From: DASSLY01 sp035689185
Lineage (GTDB): Bacteria > Actinomycetota > Actinomycetes > Actinomycetales > Dermatophilaceae
NCBI GenBank assembly: GCA_035689185.1
Contig: DASSLY010000079.1
Location: 1-14,814, forward strand
Length of the DNA: 14,814 nucleotides
Reading direction: 5' to 3'
The translations under genes and the position numbers were made by a program. The notes beneath the pieces are model-generated. The model did no database searches. It was not told the DNA's origin and worked only from the letters and a program-made list of their open reading frames with translations. Positions 6,388 through 14,503 of this stretch are shown here, piece by piece. Each line of letters starts with the position of its first letter. Within the stretch, counting starts at the first letter, position 1.

Positions 6388-7541
6388 ACCGACAGCTGCT
6401 GCTGCGTCGCACCGCCATCGCCTCCGCGGCCACCAGCGCCGGCCTGGCCACCGTGTCCGCCGCTGGATCGCTCGGCGCGGCAACGTACTTCGCGCGCAAG
6501 GTGCTGACGCCTGACCCGCGTCGACCGGACGACACCCAGATCTGGGCCGTCGACCACGACACCGTCATGGTGGCGGCTACGCCCGACAGCGTGCTACCCG
6601 GCAGGTACGGCCTGTGGCTGGACGGGGGACAGGGCCACGCGCGCGTCGGCGACATTGTGGACAGCGACGGACAACGAGTCCGGCGCAGGCTGCTCGGGGT
6701 GGACCGGGGCCGCCTTACCGTCGGCTTCGCCCGGTGGAACCAGTACTACTACGGCGCCGACCCGGCCACCGCGCTGGGGCTGGCGACCCAGGACGTCAGG
6801 TTCGCCTCCGACGTGGGGCAGCTTCCGGCCTGGCGGGTCGACGCGGGCGCCGGGCGCCGGTGGGCCGTCCTCGTCCACGGCCGCGGGGCCCGCCGGGAGG
6901 AGTGCCTGCGGGCCCTCCCCGTGCTGCACCAGCTCGGTGTCACCAGCCTGGTCCCGTCCTACCGCAACGACATCGGCGCCCCAGCCAGTCCCGACGGCAG
7001 GTACTCCCTGGGACTGTCCGAGTGGCGCGACCTGGAAGCCGCCATGCGTTACGCCGTCGAGCAGGGCGCCGACGAGCTCATCCTGTTCGGCTGGTCCATG
7101 GGAGGGGCGATCGTCCTGCAGACGCTGGACCGGTCGTGGCTGGCCGAGGCCGTCACGGCGGTCGTGCTGGACGCCCCGGTGGTCGACTGGGGGGACGTCC
7201 TGCGCTACCACGGGGCGCTCAACCACATCCCGCCCCCCATCGCCACCCTGACCAGCAGCCTGCTCGGCCGGCGCTGGTCCAGGCGGCTGGTCGGCGTGCA
7301 CGAGCCGATCGACGTCGCCAGCACGAACTGGGACGACCGGGCCGAGGAGCTGCGGCACCCGGTGCTGCTGATCCACTCCGAGGACGACGAGTTCGTGCCG
7401 TCCGGTCCGTCGGCGCGGCTGGCGGCGAAGCGGCCGGACCTGGTGCGGTGGGAACCGTGGCGACTGGCCCGGCATACCAAGGAGTGGAACGTCGACAGCG
7501 ACCGGTGGGAGAGGGTGGTCAGGACGTTCCTGGCCGGCTGA
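6384..7541 (+). CDS. Membrane-anchored alpha/beta hydrolase
   Basis: 385 residues from GTG 6384, which shares GTGA with the stop of the upstream ligase. Residues 1-10 are basic (VNRQLLLRRT) and about 11-36 form a small-residue hydrophobic segment, a likely signal anchor, so the catalytic domain is probably extracytoplasmic. The hydrolase domain starts near WAVLVHGRGARREE (160-173), whose HG is the usual oxyanion-hole strand end. The nucleophile elbow is FGWSMGG with Ser238. A candidate acid is Asp334 or Asp335 in LLIHSEDDEFVP, and the candidate base is His364 in LARHTKEWN. Residues about 45-150 form a family-specific N-terminal region. Substrate is unknown; an esterase or acyl hydrolase is the natural guess. 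Coupling to a DNA ligase may reflect only operon economy. It ends in a 23-base tail-to-tail overlap with the convergent reductase gene. Confidence 0.88.
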   Translation: MNRQLLLRRTAIASAATSAGLATVSAAGSLGAATYFARKVLTPDPRRPDDTQIWAVDHDTVMVAATPDSVLPGRYGLWLDGGQGHARVGDIVDSDGQRVRRRLLGVDRGRLTVGFARWNQYYYGADPATALGLATQDVRFASDVGQLPAWRVDAGAGRRWAVLVHGRGARREECLRALPVLHQLGVTSLVPSYRNDIGAPASPDGRYSLGLSEWRDLEAAMRYAVEQGADELILFGWSMGGAIVLQTLDRSWLAEAVTAVVLDAPVVDWGDVLRYHGALNHIPPPIATLTSSLLGRRWSRRLVGVHEPIDVASTNWDDRAEELRHPVLLIHSEDDEFVPSGPSARLAAKRPDLVRWEPWRLARHTKEWNVDSDRWERVVRTFLAG

Positions 7542-8301
7542 CCAGCCACCGGCCCATCAGCGTCCCGTCCTGCTCCACCAGGGTGACCGGCTCGGCGTCG
7601 AGCCGGAGGTCCGCGCCGGCGAGGACGCGCGGCTGCTGGCCGCCGACCAGCAGGGGGGAAATGGTCAGGCAGAGCTCGTCCAGCCGGCCGCTGCGGGTCA
7701 GGTCGCCCAGCAGCGACGGGCCGCCCTCGCACAGAACCCGGCTCAGCCCGCGCTCGGCCAGGGCGTCCACCGCGCCCGGCAGGTTGACCCGGTCCTGCCC
7801 GCAGACCAGCACCTGTTCGGTTCCGAGCGCCTCCCGCGCGCGGGCCAGCGCCTCGCGGGGCGCAGCGCCGCAGGTCACCAGCATGGCCGGCCCGGCTCCC
7901 TCCCGTCCGGCCAGTAGCCTGCGCGGCACCGATGCCCGGCGGCTCACCAGGACCAGGCCCAGGCCCCGGGCCGGGTCCCGGCGCAGGTGCCGCCACCGAG
8001 GGTCGACGGTCAGCCGGCCGTACCCTTCCTGCCGCACCGTGCCGGCCCCCACCAGCACCACGTCGGCCAGCGCGCGCAGCAGCTCGAAGACCACGGCGTC
8101 GGCGGCCGTGTTGATCGACGCTGACCGCCCGTCCGGACCTGAGGCGGCACCGTCCACCGTGGCCACGAAGTTCGCTCGCACCCAGGCCGCACGCGGCGGG
8201 TAGGCGTACAGCGCGGCCAGGTCGCTGTCCGAGAGGAGCTCGCCGACACCTGGCGCGTCCAGCCCGAGCTCCCGCCGGTCCGCGGCCATCAGCAGGCGCA
8301 T
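7519..8301 (-). CDS. RibD C-terminal-type reductase (pyrimidine reductase family)
   Basis: 260 residues. Seen: FVATVDGAAS (45-54), INTAADAVVFELLRALADVVLVGAGTVRQEGYG (63-95, the NADPH-binding and substrate face of RibD-C/DHFR-like folds) and CEGGPSLLGDL (191-201). The deaminase domain of bifunctional RibD is absent, so this is a stand-alone reductase. Family knowledge: such proteins are annotated as 5-amino-6-(5-phosphoribosylamino)uracil reductase of riboflavin synthesis, but the M. tuberculosis relative Rv2671 has been described as a dihydrofolate reductase analogue, so the substrate is open. ATG 8301 has AGGA seven bases upstream. CAGGAT at the leaderless -10 distance overlaps that site, so the initiation mode is ambiguous. 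It is divergent from the AFG1/ZapE gene, an arrangement I recall for Rv2671/Rv2670c. The fold is firm, the substrate is not. Confidence 0.88.
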   Translation of the reverse strand: MRLLMAADRRELGLDAPGVGELLSDSDLAALYAYPPRAAWVRANFVATVDGAASGPDGRSASINTAADAVVFELLRALADVVLVGAGTVRQEGYGRLTVDPRWRHLRRDPARGLGLVLVSRRASVPRRLLAGREGAGPAMLVTCGAAPREALARAREALGTEQVLVCGQDRVNLPGAVDALAERGLSRVLCEGGPSLLGDLTRSGRLDELCLTISPLLVGGQQPRVLAGADLRLDAEPVTLVEQDGTLMGRWLVSRPGTS

Positions 8302-8321
8302 GGGCGCATCCTGCCACTGCC

Positions 8322-8333
8322 TATGCTGGCCCG
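8322..8333 (+). promoter_or_regulatory. Putative promoter upstream of the AFG1/ZapE-like gene (TATGCT -10)
   Basis: TATGCT (8322-8327) is a good TAnnnT -10 element. It is followed by six bases and a GTG at 8334, the geometry of a leaderless start. The string CTATGCTGGCCCGGTG closely resembles CTACCGTGGCCTGGTG at 12968-12983, before the YihY-type gene. No -35 is clear. It lies only about 20 bases from the start of the divergent reductase gene. Confidence 0.5.
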
Positions 8334-8369
8334 GTGAGCCTGGCCCGAACGGCGGCGGTGCGGCCGTGA
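8334..8369 (+). CDS. Possible 11-codon leader peptide overlapping the AFG1/ZapE start
   Basis: GTG 8334 lies exactly six bases after TATGCT. It opens VSLARTAAVRP and stops at TGA 8367-8369, which overlaps the GTG (8366) of the ATPase gene as GTGA. If the transcript is leaderless, ribosomes would translate this peptide first and re-initiate on the ATPase. It could equally be an untranslated 32-base leader, or a sign that the ATPase N-terminus is misassigned. It is too short to have compositional support. Confidence 0.3.
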   Translation: MSLARTAAVRP

Positions 8370-9376
8370 CCGGGCAGCTGGCAGACCGGCGGCCGTCGGT
8401 GCCGGCGGCGAAGCTAGTCGCCGAGCTGGTGCCGCCGCCGCGGTTCGATGCCGTGCGGTTCGACACCTACCAGCCGGACCCGGCGCAGCCCAGCCAAGCG
8501 CGTGCGGTGGCCGTCCTGCAGGCGTATGCCGCCTCGATCCCGAGCCGGTCCGGCGGCGGCTCGCTGCTGGGCCGGCTGGCTGGACGCTCTCGACCCCAGC
8601 CGGGGCGCGGCATCTACCTGGACGGCGGTTTCGGCGTGGGCAAGACCCACCTGCTGGCCAGCCTGTGGCACGCGTGCCCAGGCCCGAAGGCGTTCGGCAC
8701 CTTCGTCGAGTTCACCAACCTGGTCGGCGCACTGGGGTTCGCGGCGACGGTGAGTGCGCTCACGGCATACCGGCTGGTGTGCATCGACGAGTTCGAGCTG
8801 GACGACCCGGGCGACACGGTCCTGATGTCGACCCTGCTCGGCCGGCTGGCCGAGGCGGGGGTCTGCCTCGCGGCCACCTCCAACACCCTGCCCGAGGCGC
8901 TGGGGGAGGGCCGGTTCGCCGCCGAGGACTTCCTGCGGGAGATTCAAGCGCTGTCCCGGCGCTTCGACGTGGTCACCATCGACGGTGAGGACTACCGGCA
9001 CCGCGGGCTGGAGCCGAGCCCACCCCCGGCCAGCGACGACGAGGTCGTCCAGCGGGTGGCGGTGGTGGACGGTACGGTGGACGACTTCGACCGGCTGCTC
9101 GCACACCTGGCCCAGGTGCATCCCAGCCGCTACGGCGCCCTGGTGGACGGCGTCCCGGCGGTGGGCTGGGTCGGCGTCCACCCGGTCGCGGACCAGAGCG
9201 TCGCCCTGCGCCTGGTGGTGCTGTCCGACCGGCTCTACGACCGCGACGTCCCCCTCGTGGCGAGCGGCACGCCCCTGGACCAGGTGTTCACCGCGGAGCT
9301 GTTGCGCGGCGGCTACCGGAAGAAGTACTACCGCGCGGTCAGCCGCCTCACCGCACTGGCTCGCACGGCGTCGTGA
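8366..9376 (+). CDS. zapE: AFG1-like / ZapE-type ATPase
   Basis: 336 residues from GTG 8366. Seen: LVAELVPPPRFDAVRFDTY (17-35), the typical N-terminal signature of the family; Walker A GGFGVGKTH (87-95); Walker B LVCIDEFEL (137-145); sensor-like ATSNTLP (170-176); and the RRFDVVTIDGEDYR segment (198-211). Family knowledge: AFG1 (yeast/mitochondrial) and ZapE (E. coli YhcM, about 375 residues) are P-loop ATPases of the AAA+ superfamily. ZapE is linked to Z-ring stability, and AFG1 to mitochondrial protein quality control. The actinobacterial role is not established, so the gene name is transferred by family only. The N-terminus fits the family without the preceding leader frame. PPK2 follows 33 bases downstream on the same strand and is probably co-transcribed. 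Family assignment is firm. Confidence 0.9.
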   Translation: MTGQLADRRPSVPAAKLVAELVPPPRFDAVRFDTYQPDPAQPSQARAVAVLQAYAASIPSRSGGGSLLGRLAGRSRPQPGRGIYLDGGFGVGKTHLLASLWHACPGPKAFGTFVEFTNLVGALGFAATVSALTAYRLVCIDEFELDDPGDTVLMSTLLGRLAEAGVCLAATSNTLPEALGEGRFAAEDFLREIQALSRRFDVVTIDGEDYRHRGLEPSPPPASDDEVVQRVAVVDGTVDDFDRLLAHLAQVHPSRYGALVDGVPAVGWVGVHPVADQSVALRLVVLSDRLYDRDVPLVASGTPLDQVFTAELLRGGYRKKYYRAVSRLTALARTAS

Positions 9377-9409
9377 TGTGCCCAGCTGGCTGGCGTGCGA
9401 GCATGCGGC

Positions 9410-10282
9410 ATGGCGAAGAAGCAGAAGTCCGCCCGCAAACCGGCCGGCCCGGCGTCGTTCGCGGAGGCGTTGCGGGCTGTTCCGGGCCTGCGCCTGGCCG
9501 ACGTCGACCCGCACGGGACGCCGGCCTTCCCGGGTGACAAGGCCGCCGGTGAGGCCGCCCTGGCCGCAGCGCTTCCCGAGCTGTCCGAGCTGCAGGAGCG
9601 GCTGTATGCCGAGTCGAGGGGCGGCGGGACCCGATCGGTCCTGCTCGTGGTGCAGGGGATGGACACCTCGGGCAAGGGCGGGATCATGCGCCACGTGGTG
9701 GGAGCCGTCGACCCCCAGGGAGTGCGGTACACCGCGTTCAAGGCGCCGACCCCGCAGGAGCGGGCCCACCCCTTCCTGTGGCGGATCCGGGCGGCGCTGC
9801 CGGGCCCGGGCCTGATCGGTGTCTTTGACCGGTCGCAGTACGAGGACGTGCTCATCGCCCGGGTGCGGGAGCTGGCCCCGAAACCGGTGATCGCCCGCCG
9901 GTACGGGCAGATCAACCGGTTCGAGGAGTCGCTGGTGGCGTCCGGGACGACCGTCGTCAAGGTGATGCTGCACATCTCCGCGGCGGAGCAGAAGGCGCGG
10001 CTCGCGGACCGCCTGGCCCGGCCGGACAAGCACTGGAAGTACAACCCGGGCGACTTGGACGAGCGCGCGCTCTGGGCGGACTACCAGCAGGCCTACGAGA
10101 TCGCCATCGCGAACTGCTCGACCGGCCACGCCCCCTGGTATGTCGTGCCGGCGGACCGCAAGTGGTACGCCCGGCTGGCGGTGCAGCAGCTGCTGCTGGA
10201 GCACCTGCGGCTGATGGCCCCGCAGTGGCCGGCGGCAGACTTCGACGTCGCGGAGGAGCGGGCCCGGCTGGCCCGGACCTGA
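9410..10282 (+). CDS. ppk2: Polyphosphate kinase 2 family (polyphosphate:nucleotide phosphotransferase)
   Basis: 290 residues from ATG 9410 (MAKKQKSARK). A GTG at 9395 in the same frame would add five residues; neither has a ribosome site. PPK2 enzymes transfer phosphate between polyphosphate and nucleotides, usually making NDP or NTP from polyphosphate. Seen: Walker A VVQGMDTSGKGGIMRHVV (80-97) in the family's form; VDPQGVRYTAFKAPT (100-113); Walker B VFDRSQYEDV (138-147); the RYGQINRFEESL helix (164-175); and the lid segment ARPDKHWKYNPGDLDERALW (203-222). It is a single-domain form of normal length. Whether it prefers AMP, ADP or GDP cannot be told here. A lysine/arginine-rich N-terminal start is typical. 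It lies 33 bases after the ATPase gene and is followed by a hairpin before the convergent glgX. Confidence 0.93.
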   Translation: MAKKQKSARKPAGPASFAEALRAVPGLRLADVDPHGTPAFPGDKAAGEAALAAALPELSELQERLYAESRGGGTRSVLLVVQGMDTSGKGGIMRHVVGAVDPQGVRYTAFKAPTPQERAHPFLWRIRAALPGPGLIGVFDRSQYEDVLIARVRELAPKPVIARRYGQINRFEESLVASGTTVVKVMLHISAAEQKARLADRLARPDKHWKYNPGDLDERALWADYQQAYEIAIANCSTGHAPWYVVPADRKWYARLAVQQLLLEHLRLMAPQWPAADFDVAEERARLART

Positions 10283-10312
10283 GCACCGACGCCCACCGCG
10301 CCGGCCCGCGCG

Positions 10313-10335
10313 CGCTCAGAGCTTCGCTCGGAGCG
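10313..10335. terminator. Hairpin between the convergent ppk2 and glgX genes
   Basis: CGCTC (10313-10317) and GAGC (10319-10322) pair with GCTC (10326-10329) and GAGCG (10331-10335) around a TTC loop, with a single A/G mismatch. That gives a nine-pair stem in the 92-base space between two converging genes. There is no T-tract, as is common in high-GC actinobacteria. It probably acts in both directions. Confidence 0.6.
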
Positions 10336-10370
10336 GGCGGCGCGGGCGGCGCGGACGGCGCGGACGGGTG
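10335..10370 (+). repeat. Short 9-base tandem repeat next to the terminator
   Basis: Successive units GGGCGGCGC, GGGCGGCGC, GGACGGCGC and the partial GGACGGGTG run directly out of the hairpin and end just before the glgX stop codon (10375). It is low-complexity intergenic sequence, probably slippage-generated, with no assigned role. Confidence 0.6.
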
Positions 10371-10374
10371 GGGG

Positions 10375-12669
<2,295 letters not shown>

Positions 12670-12729
12670 TGTCACCTGCCGGGTTCGTGCCCGCCCGGGC
12701 GGCGTCGGCTCTACGGCGGGGAGAGGGCG

Positions 12730-12735
12730 ACGTTA
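12730..12735 (-). promoter_or_regulatory. Putative glgX -10 element TAACGT
   Basis: Minus-strand TAACGT matches TAnnnT and would give a 5' leader of about 54 bases to ATG 12669, consistent with that start having a ribosome site. There is no recognisable -35 at 16-19 bases. Confidence 0.35.
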
Positions 12736-12845
12736 GCCGACATCCTCTCCTGCGGATGGGCCGCCCGCCGCGGTTCGACGCGCTCACCGCGGGTTCTGGG
12801 CGGCCACTCGGGGCCCACGCAAGCAGACCGGGCCGCATACGGCAG

Positions 12846-12872
12846 CGTCCGGTCCACCATGTGGACGGGGCG
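12846..12872. other. 27-base inverted repeat between glgX and the YihY-type gene
   Basis: The inner arms GTCCAC (12852-12857) and GTGGAC (12861-12866) are perfect around CAT. After one G/G mismatch, pairing continues for five more pairs (CGTCC against GGGCG, one being G-T). Its position between divergent genes, about 100 bases from each proposed -10, suits an operator or an RNA hairpin. The regulator is unknown. Confidence 0.45.
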
Positions 12873-12968
12873 GGCGCGGCCTCGGGCGGGGACGGACGGA
12901 GGGGTATGACGCGGGTCACCTGCCCGCGGGCAGCGGCGGGGGTCCGGGCGCGGGGTCGGGCGGCGGTC

Positions 12969-12980
12969 TACCGTGGCCTG
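12969..12980 (+). promoter_or_regulatory. Putative leaderless promoter of the YihY-type gene (TACCGT -10)
   Basis: TACCGT (12969-12974) followed by GGCCTG and then GTG 12981 gives exact leaderless spacing. It is the only TAnnnT I found on the plus strand near this gene, and the same hexamer precedes the genes starting at 4147 (minus) and 14504. Confidence 0.5.
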
Positions 12981-14081
12981 GTGGACGCACGAGGCTGGTT
13001 GCGCTCGCGGCTGGCGGGCGTCCCCGGCGGCTTGGCCGTGGCCCGGCTGACCGCCGAGACGGTCCGGGTCTGCATGCGTTACCGGGTGACCGGGTTGGCC
13101 TCGGAGGCCGGCTTCTTCGCCCTGCTCTCGCTCCCGCCGTTGCTGTTCGGGCTGTTCGGCGGGGTCGGCTACGTCGGGCGGTGGCTCGGCCCGGACACCG
13201 TCGCCCAGGTGTCGGAGGCGATCCAGCGGTATGCCGCTCGCTTCCTCACCGACGACGCCGTGCGCCAGGTCATCGTCCCGACCGTCGACGACGTGCTGCG
13301 CGACGGTCGCACCGACGTCATCTCGATCGGCCTGCTGCTGTCGGTGTGGTCGGGGTCACGGGCCCTGAACGTCTTCGTCGACACCATCTCGATCATGTAC
13401 GGCCAGAGCGGGGTGCGCGGCATCCTCCGCACCCGGATGCTGTCGCTGTCGCTCTACCTGGTCTCGGTGCTCATCGGCGGCCTGGTCATCCCGCTGGTGC
13501 TGATCGGCCCCTCGCTGCTGTCCGAGCTGCTGCCCTCGCGGGTGCAGTTCCTGGCGGGTCTCTACTGGCCGGTGGTGGTGCTGGCCAGCACCGCGAGCGT
13601 GACCACGCTGTTCCACATCAGCACCCCGAGGCGGACCCCGTGGGTGCGCGACATCCCCGGCGCGGTGCTCACCCTGGTGATCTGGGTGGGGTCGTCCTAC
13701 TTCCTGCGCGCCTACGTCGGGGCCTCCGTCGGTGGGGCCTCCACCTCGATCTACGGGCCGCTGGCAGCACCGATCGTGGTGCTCATCTGGCTGTACTTCC
13801 TGGCCATCGCGGTCCTGATCGGGGCCGCGCTCAACGCCGCGACCCGCCACCTGTGGCCCGCGCAGGAGTCGCCGTCGGCGCGGGCCCGGCTGCTGGAGTG
13901 GGCGCGAGAGGAAGCCGTTCGGCGCCGCTCCGGGGCCCGCCCGCAGCCGCTTACCCCGATGCCGGAAGGCGTCTACGACCAGCCGTCGGAGGAGGAACTG
14001 GCGGAGGTGCTGGAAGGCTCCCGCCGGTTGGACTCCGGTCGGCCGGATCGGTTACTGTCGGTGCGCACGCCAGGCGGGTGA
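12981..14081 (+). CDS. YihY/virulence factor BrkB family membrane protein
   Basis: 366 residues from GTG 12981, or 391 from ATG 12906. I prefer the GTG because TACCGT lies exactly six bases upstream; the ATG has GGAGG nearby and cannot be excluded. From the GTG: a short amphipathic start, then a conserved-looking RVTGLASEAGFFALLSLPPL, and six hydrophobic helices: GFFALLSLPPLLFGLFGG, VISIGLLLSVWSGSRALN, LSLYLVSVLIGGLVIPLVLI, YWPVVVLASTASVTTLFHI, AVLTLVIWVGSSYFLRAYV and LAAPIVVLIWLYFLAIAVLI. GPLAAPIVVLIWLY is a typical signature of the last helix. A charged cytoplasmic tail follows (RARLLEWAREEAVRRRSG and an acidic stretch). Members were once called ribonuclease BN by error; the true function is unknown, possibly transport. 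The 3' end carries the probable tRNA-cluster promoter. Confidence 0.9.
   Translation: MDARGWLRSRLAGVPGGLAVARLTAETVRVCMRYRVTGLASEAGFFALLSLPPLLFGLFGGVGYVGRWLGPDTVAQVSEAIQRYAARFLTDDAVRQVIVPTVDDVLRDGRTDVISIGLLLSVWSGSRALNVFVDTISIMYGQSGVRGILRTRMLSLSLYLVSVLIGGLVIPLVLIGPSLLSELLPSRVQFLAGLYWPVVVLASTASVTTLFHISTPRRTPWVRDIPGAVLTLVIWVGSSYFLRAYVGASVGGASTSIYGPLAAPIVVLIWLYFLAIAVLIGAALNAATRHLWPAQESPSARARLLEWAREEAVRRRSGARPQPLTPMPEGVYDQPSEEELAEVLEGSRRLDSGRPDRLLSVRTPGG
14029..14058 (+). promoter_or_regulatory. Putative promoter of the tRNA cluster
   Basis: TGGACT (14029-14034) resembles a -35 (four of six matches to TTGACA). It lies 18 bases before TACTGT (14053-14058), a TAnnnT -10. Transcription would start near 14065, about 37 bases before tRNA-Gly. 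The promoter lies inside the 3' end of the membrane protein gene. Confidence 0.45.
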
Positions 14082-14101
14082 ATCGCATCCGTGGCGTTCC
14101 C

Positions 14102-14174
14102 GCGGACGTAGCTCAGTTGGTAGAGCGCAACCTTGCCAAGGTTGAGGTCGCCGGTTCGAGCCCGGTCGTCCGCT
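14102..14174 (+). tRNA. tRNA-Gly (anticodon GCC)
   Basis: 73 bases. Acceptor GCGGACG (14102-14108) pairs with CGTCCGC (14167-14173). The D arm has AGCTCAGTTGGTAGAGC, the anticodon stem CAACC/GGTTG holds the loop TTGCCAA, and the T arm has CCGG-TTCGAGC-CCGG. The discriminator is T and CCA is not encoded. It is first of three tandem tRNAs. Confidence 0.97.
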
Positions 14175-14218
14175 CGGATGCTCGGTGCCGGGGGTGGGTG
14201 ACCTGGGAGCCGGGCCAC

Positions 14219-14289
14219 GGTGGAGTGGCCGAGAGGCGAGGCAACGGCCTGCAAAGCCGTGTACACGGGTTCAAATCCCGTCTCCACCT
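14219..14289 (+). tRNA. tRNA-Cys (anticodon GCA)
   Basis: 71 bases. Acceptor GGTGGAG (14219-14225) pairs with CTCCACC (14282-14288). The anticodon stem ACGGC/GCCGT holds the loop CTGCAAA. The T arm is ACGGG-TTCAAAT-CCCGT. The discriminator is T, as expected for tRNA-Cys, and CCA is not encoded. It lies 44 bases after tRNA-Gly. Confidence 0.97.
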
Positions 14290-14303
14290 CGGGATCCCAG
14301 CAC

Positions 14304-14378
14304 GGGCGATTGGCGCAGCGGTAGCGCGCTTCCTTGACACGGAAGAGGTCACTGGTTCAAACCCAGTATCGCCCACCA
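14304..14378 (+). tRNA. tRNA-Val (anticodon GAC)
   Basis: The body is 14304-14375, plus an encoded CCA (14376-14378). Acceptor GGGCGAT pairs with ATCGCCC (14368-14374). The anticodon stem CTTCC/GGAAG holds the loop TTGACAC. The T arm is ACTGG-TTCAAAC-CCAGT. It is the only one of the three with CCA in the DNA, and lies 14 bases after tRNA-Cys. Gly-Cys-Val order is, as I recall, shared with other actinobacteria. Confidence 0.97.
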
Positions 14379-14490
14379 CAGTGTTTGTGGGTCATCCCTG
14401 TAGGAACGGGGCTGGTGACCACGGGTTTCGGGCTGGCTTCGCTCGCGGCGTACACGTCGGCATGGGCGTCGGGGTCAAGGCTCGGGCGGG

Positions 14491-14503
14491 TACCGTCGGC
14501 GTC
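14491..14503 (+). promoter_or_regulatory. Putative leaderless promoter of the GNAT-like gene (TACCGT -10)
   Basis: TACCGT (14491-14496) lies seven bases before ATG 14504, with no ribosome site between. The arrangement is the same as upstream of the kinase at 4147. The rest of the 125-base gap after tRNA-Val shows nothing I can assign. Confidence 0.5.

Larger units (their letters stand above)
12670..12980. other. Divergent intergenic region between glgX and the YihY-type gene
   Basis: These 311 bases contain no convincing gene. From left to right they hold the glgX ribosome site, a minus-strand TAACGT (12735-12730) as probable glgX -10, a 27-base inverted repeat (12846-12872) and a plus-strand TACCGT (12969-12974) before GTG 12981. 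An open frame with a possible ATG start at 12906 (preceded by GGAGG) could extend the membrane protein by 25 residues. No tRNA-like or riboswitch-like fold was recognised in the rest. Confidence 0.5.

Noticed and set aside
5257..6483. About 400-codon upstream extension of the left ligase frame
   Set aside because: It is antisense to the right ligase, lacks protein character and precedes a start that aligns with the paralogue.
13973..14379. Minus-strand frames translating to METGFEPVYTALQ and MVGDTGFEPVTSSVSRKR
   Set aside because: These are the well-known spurious translations of tRNA genes read backwards. They lie exactly antisense to the Gly, Cys and Val tRNAs.
14372..14391. CCCAC...GTGGG pairing after tRNA-Val as a terminator
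   Set aside because: The left arm uses the tRNA acceptor and CCA end, the stem is only five pairs and no T-tract follows.
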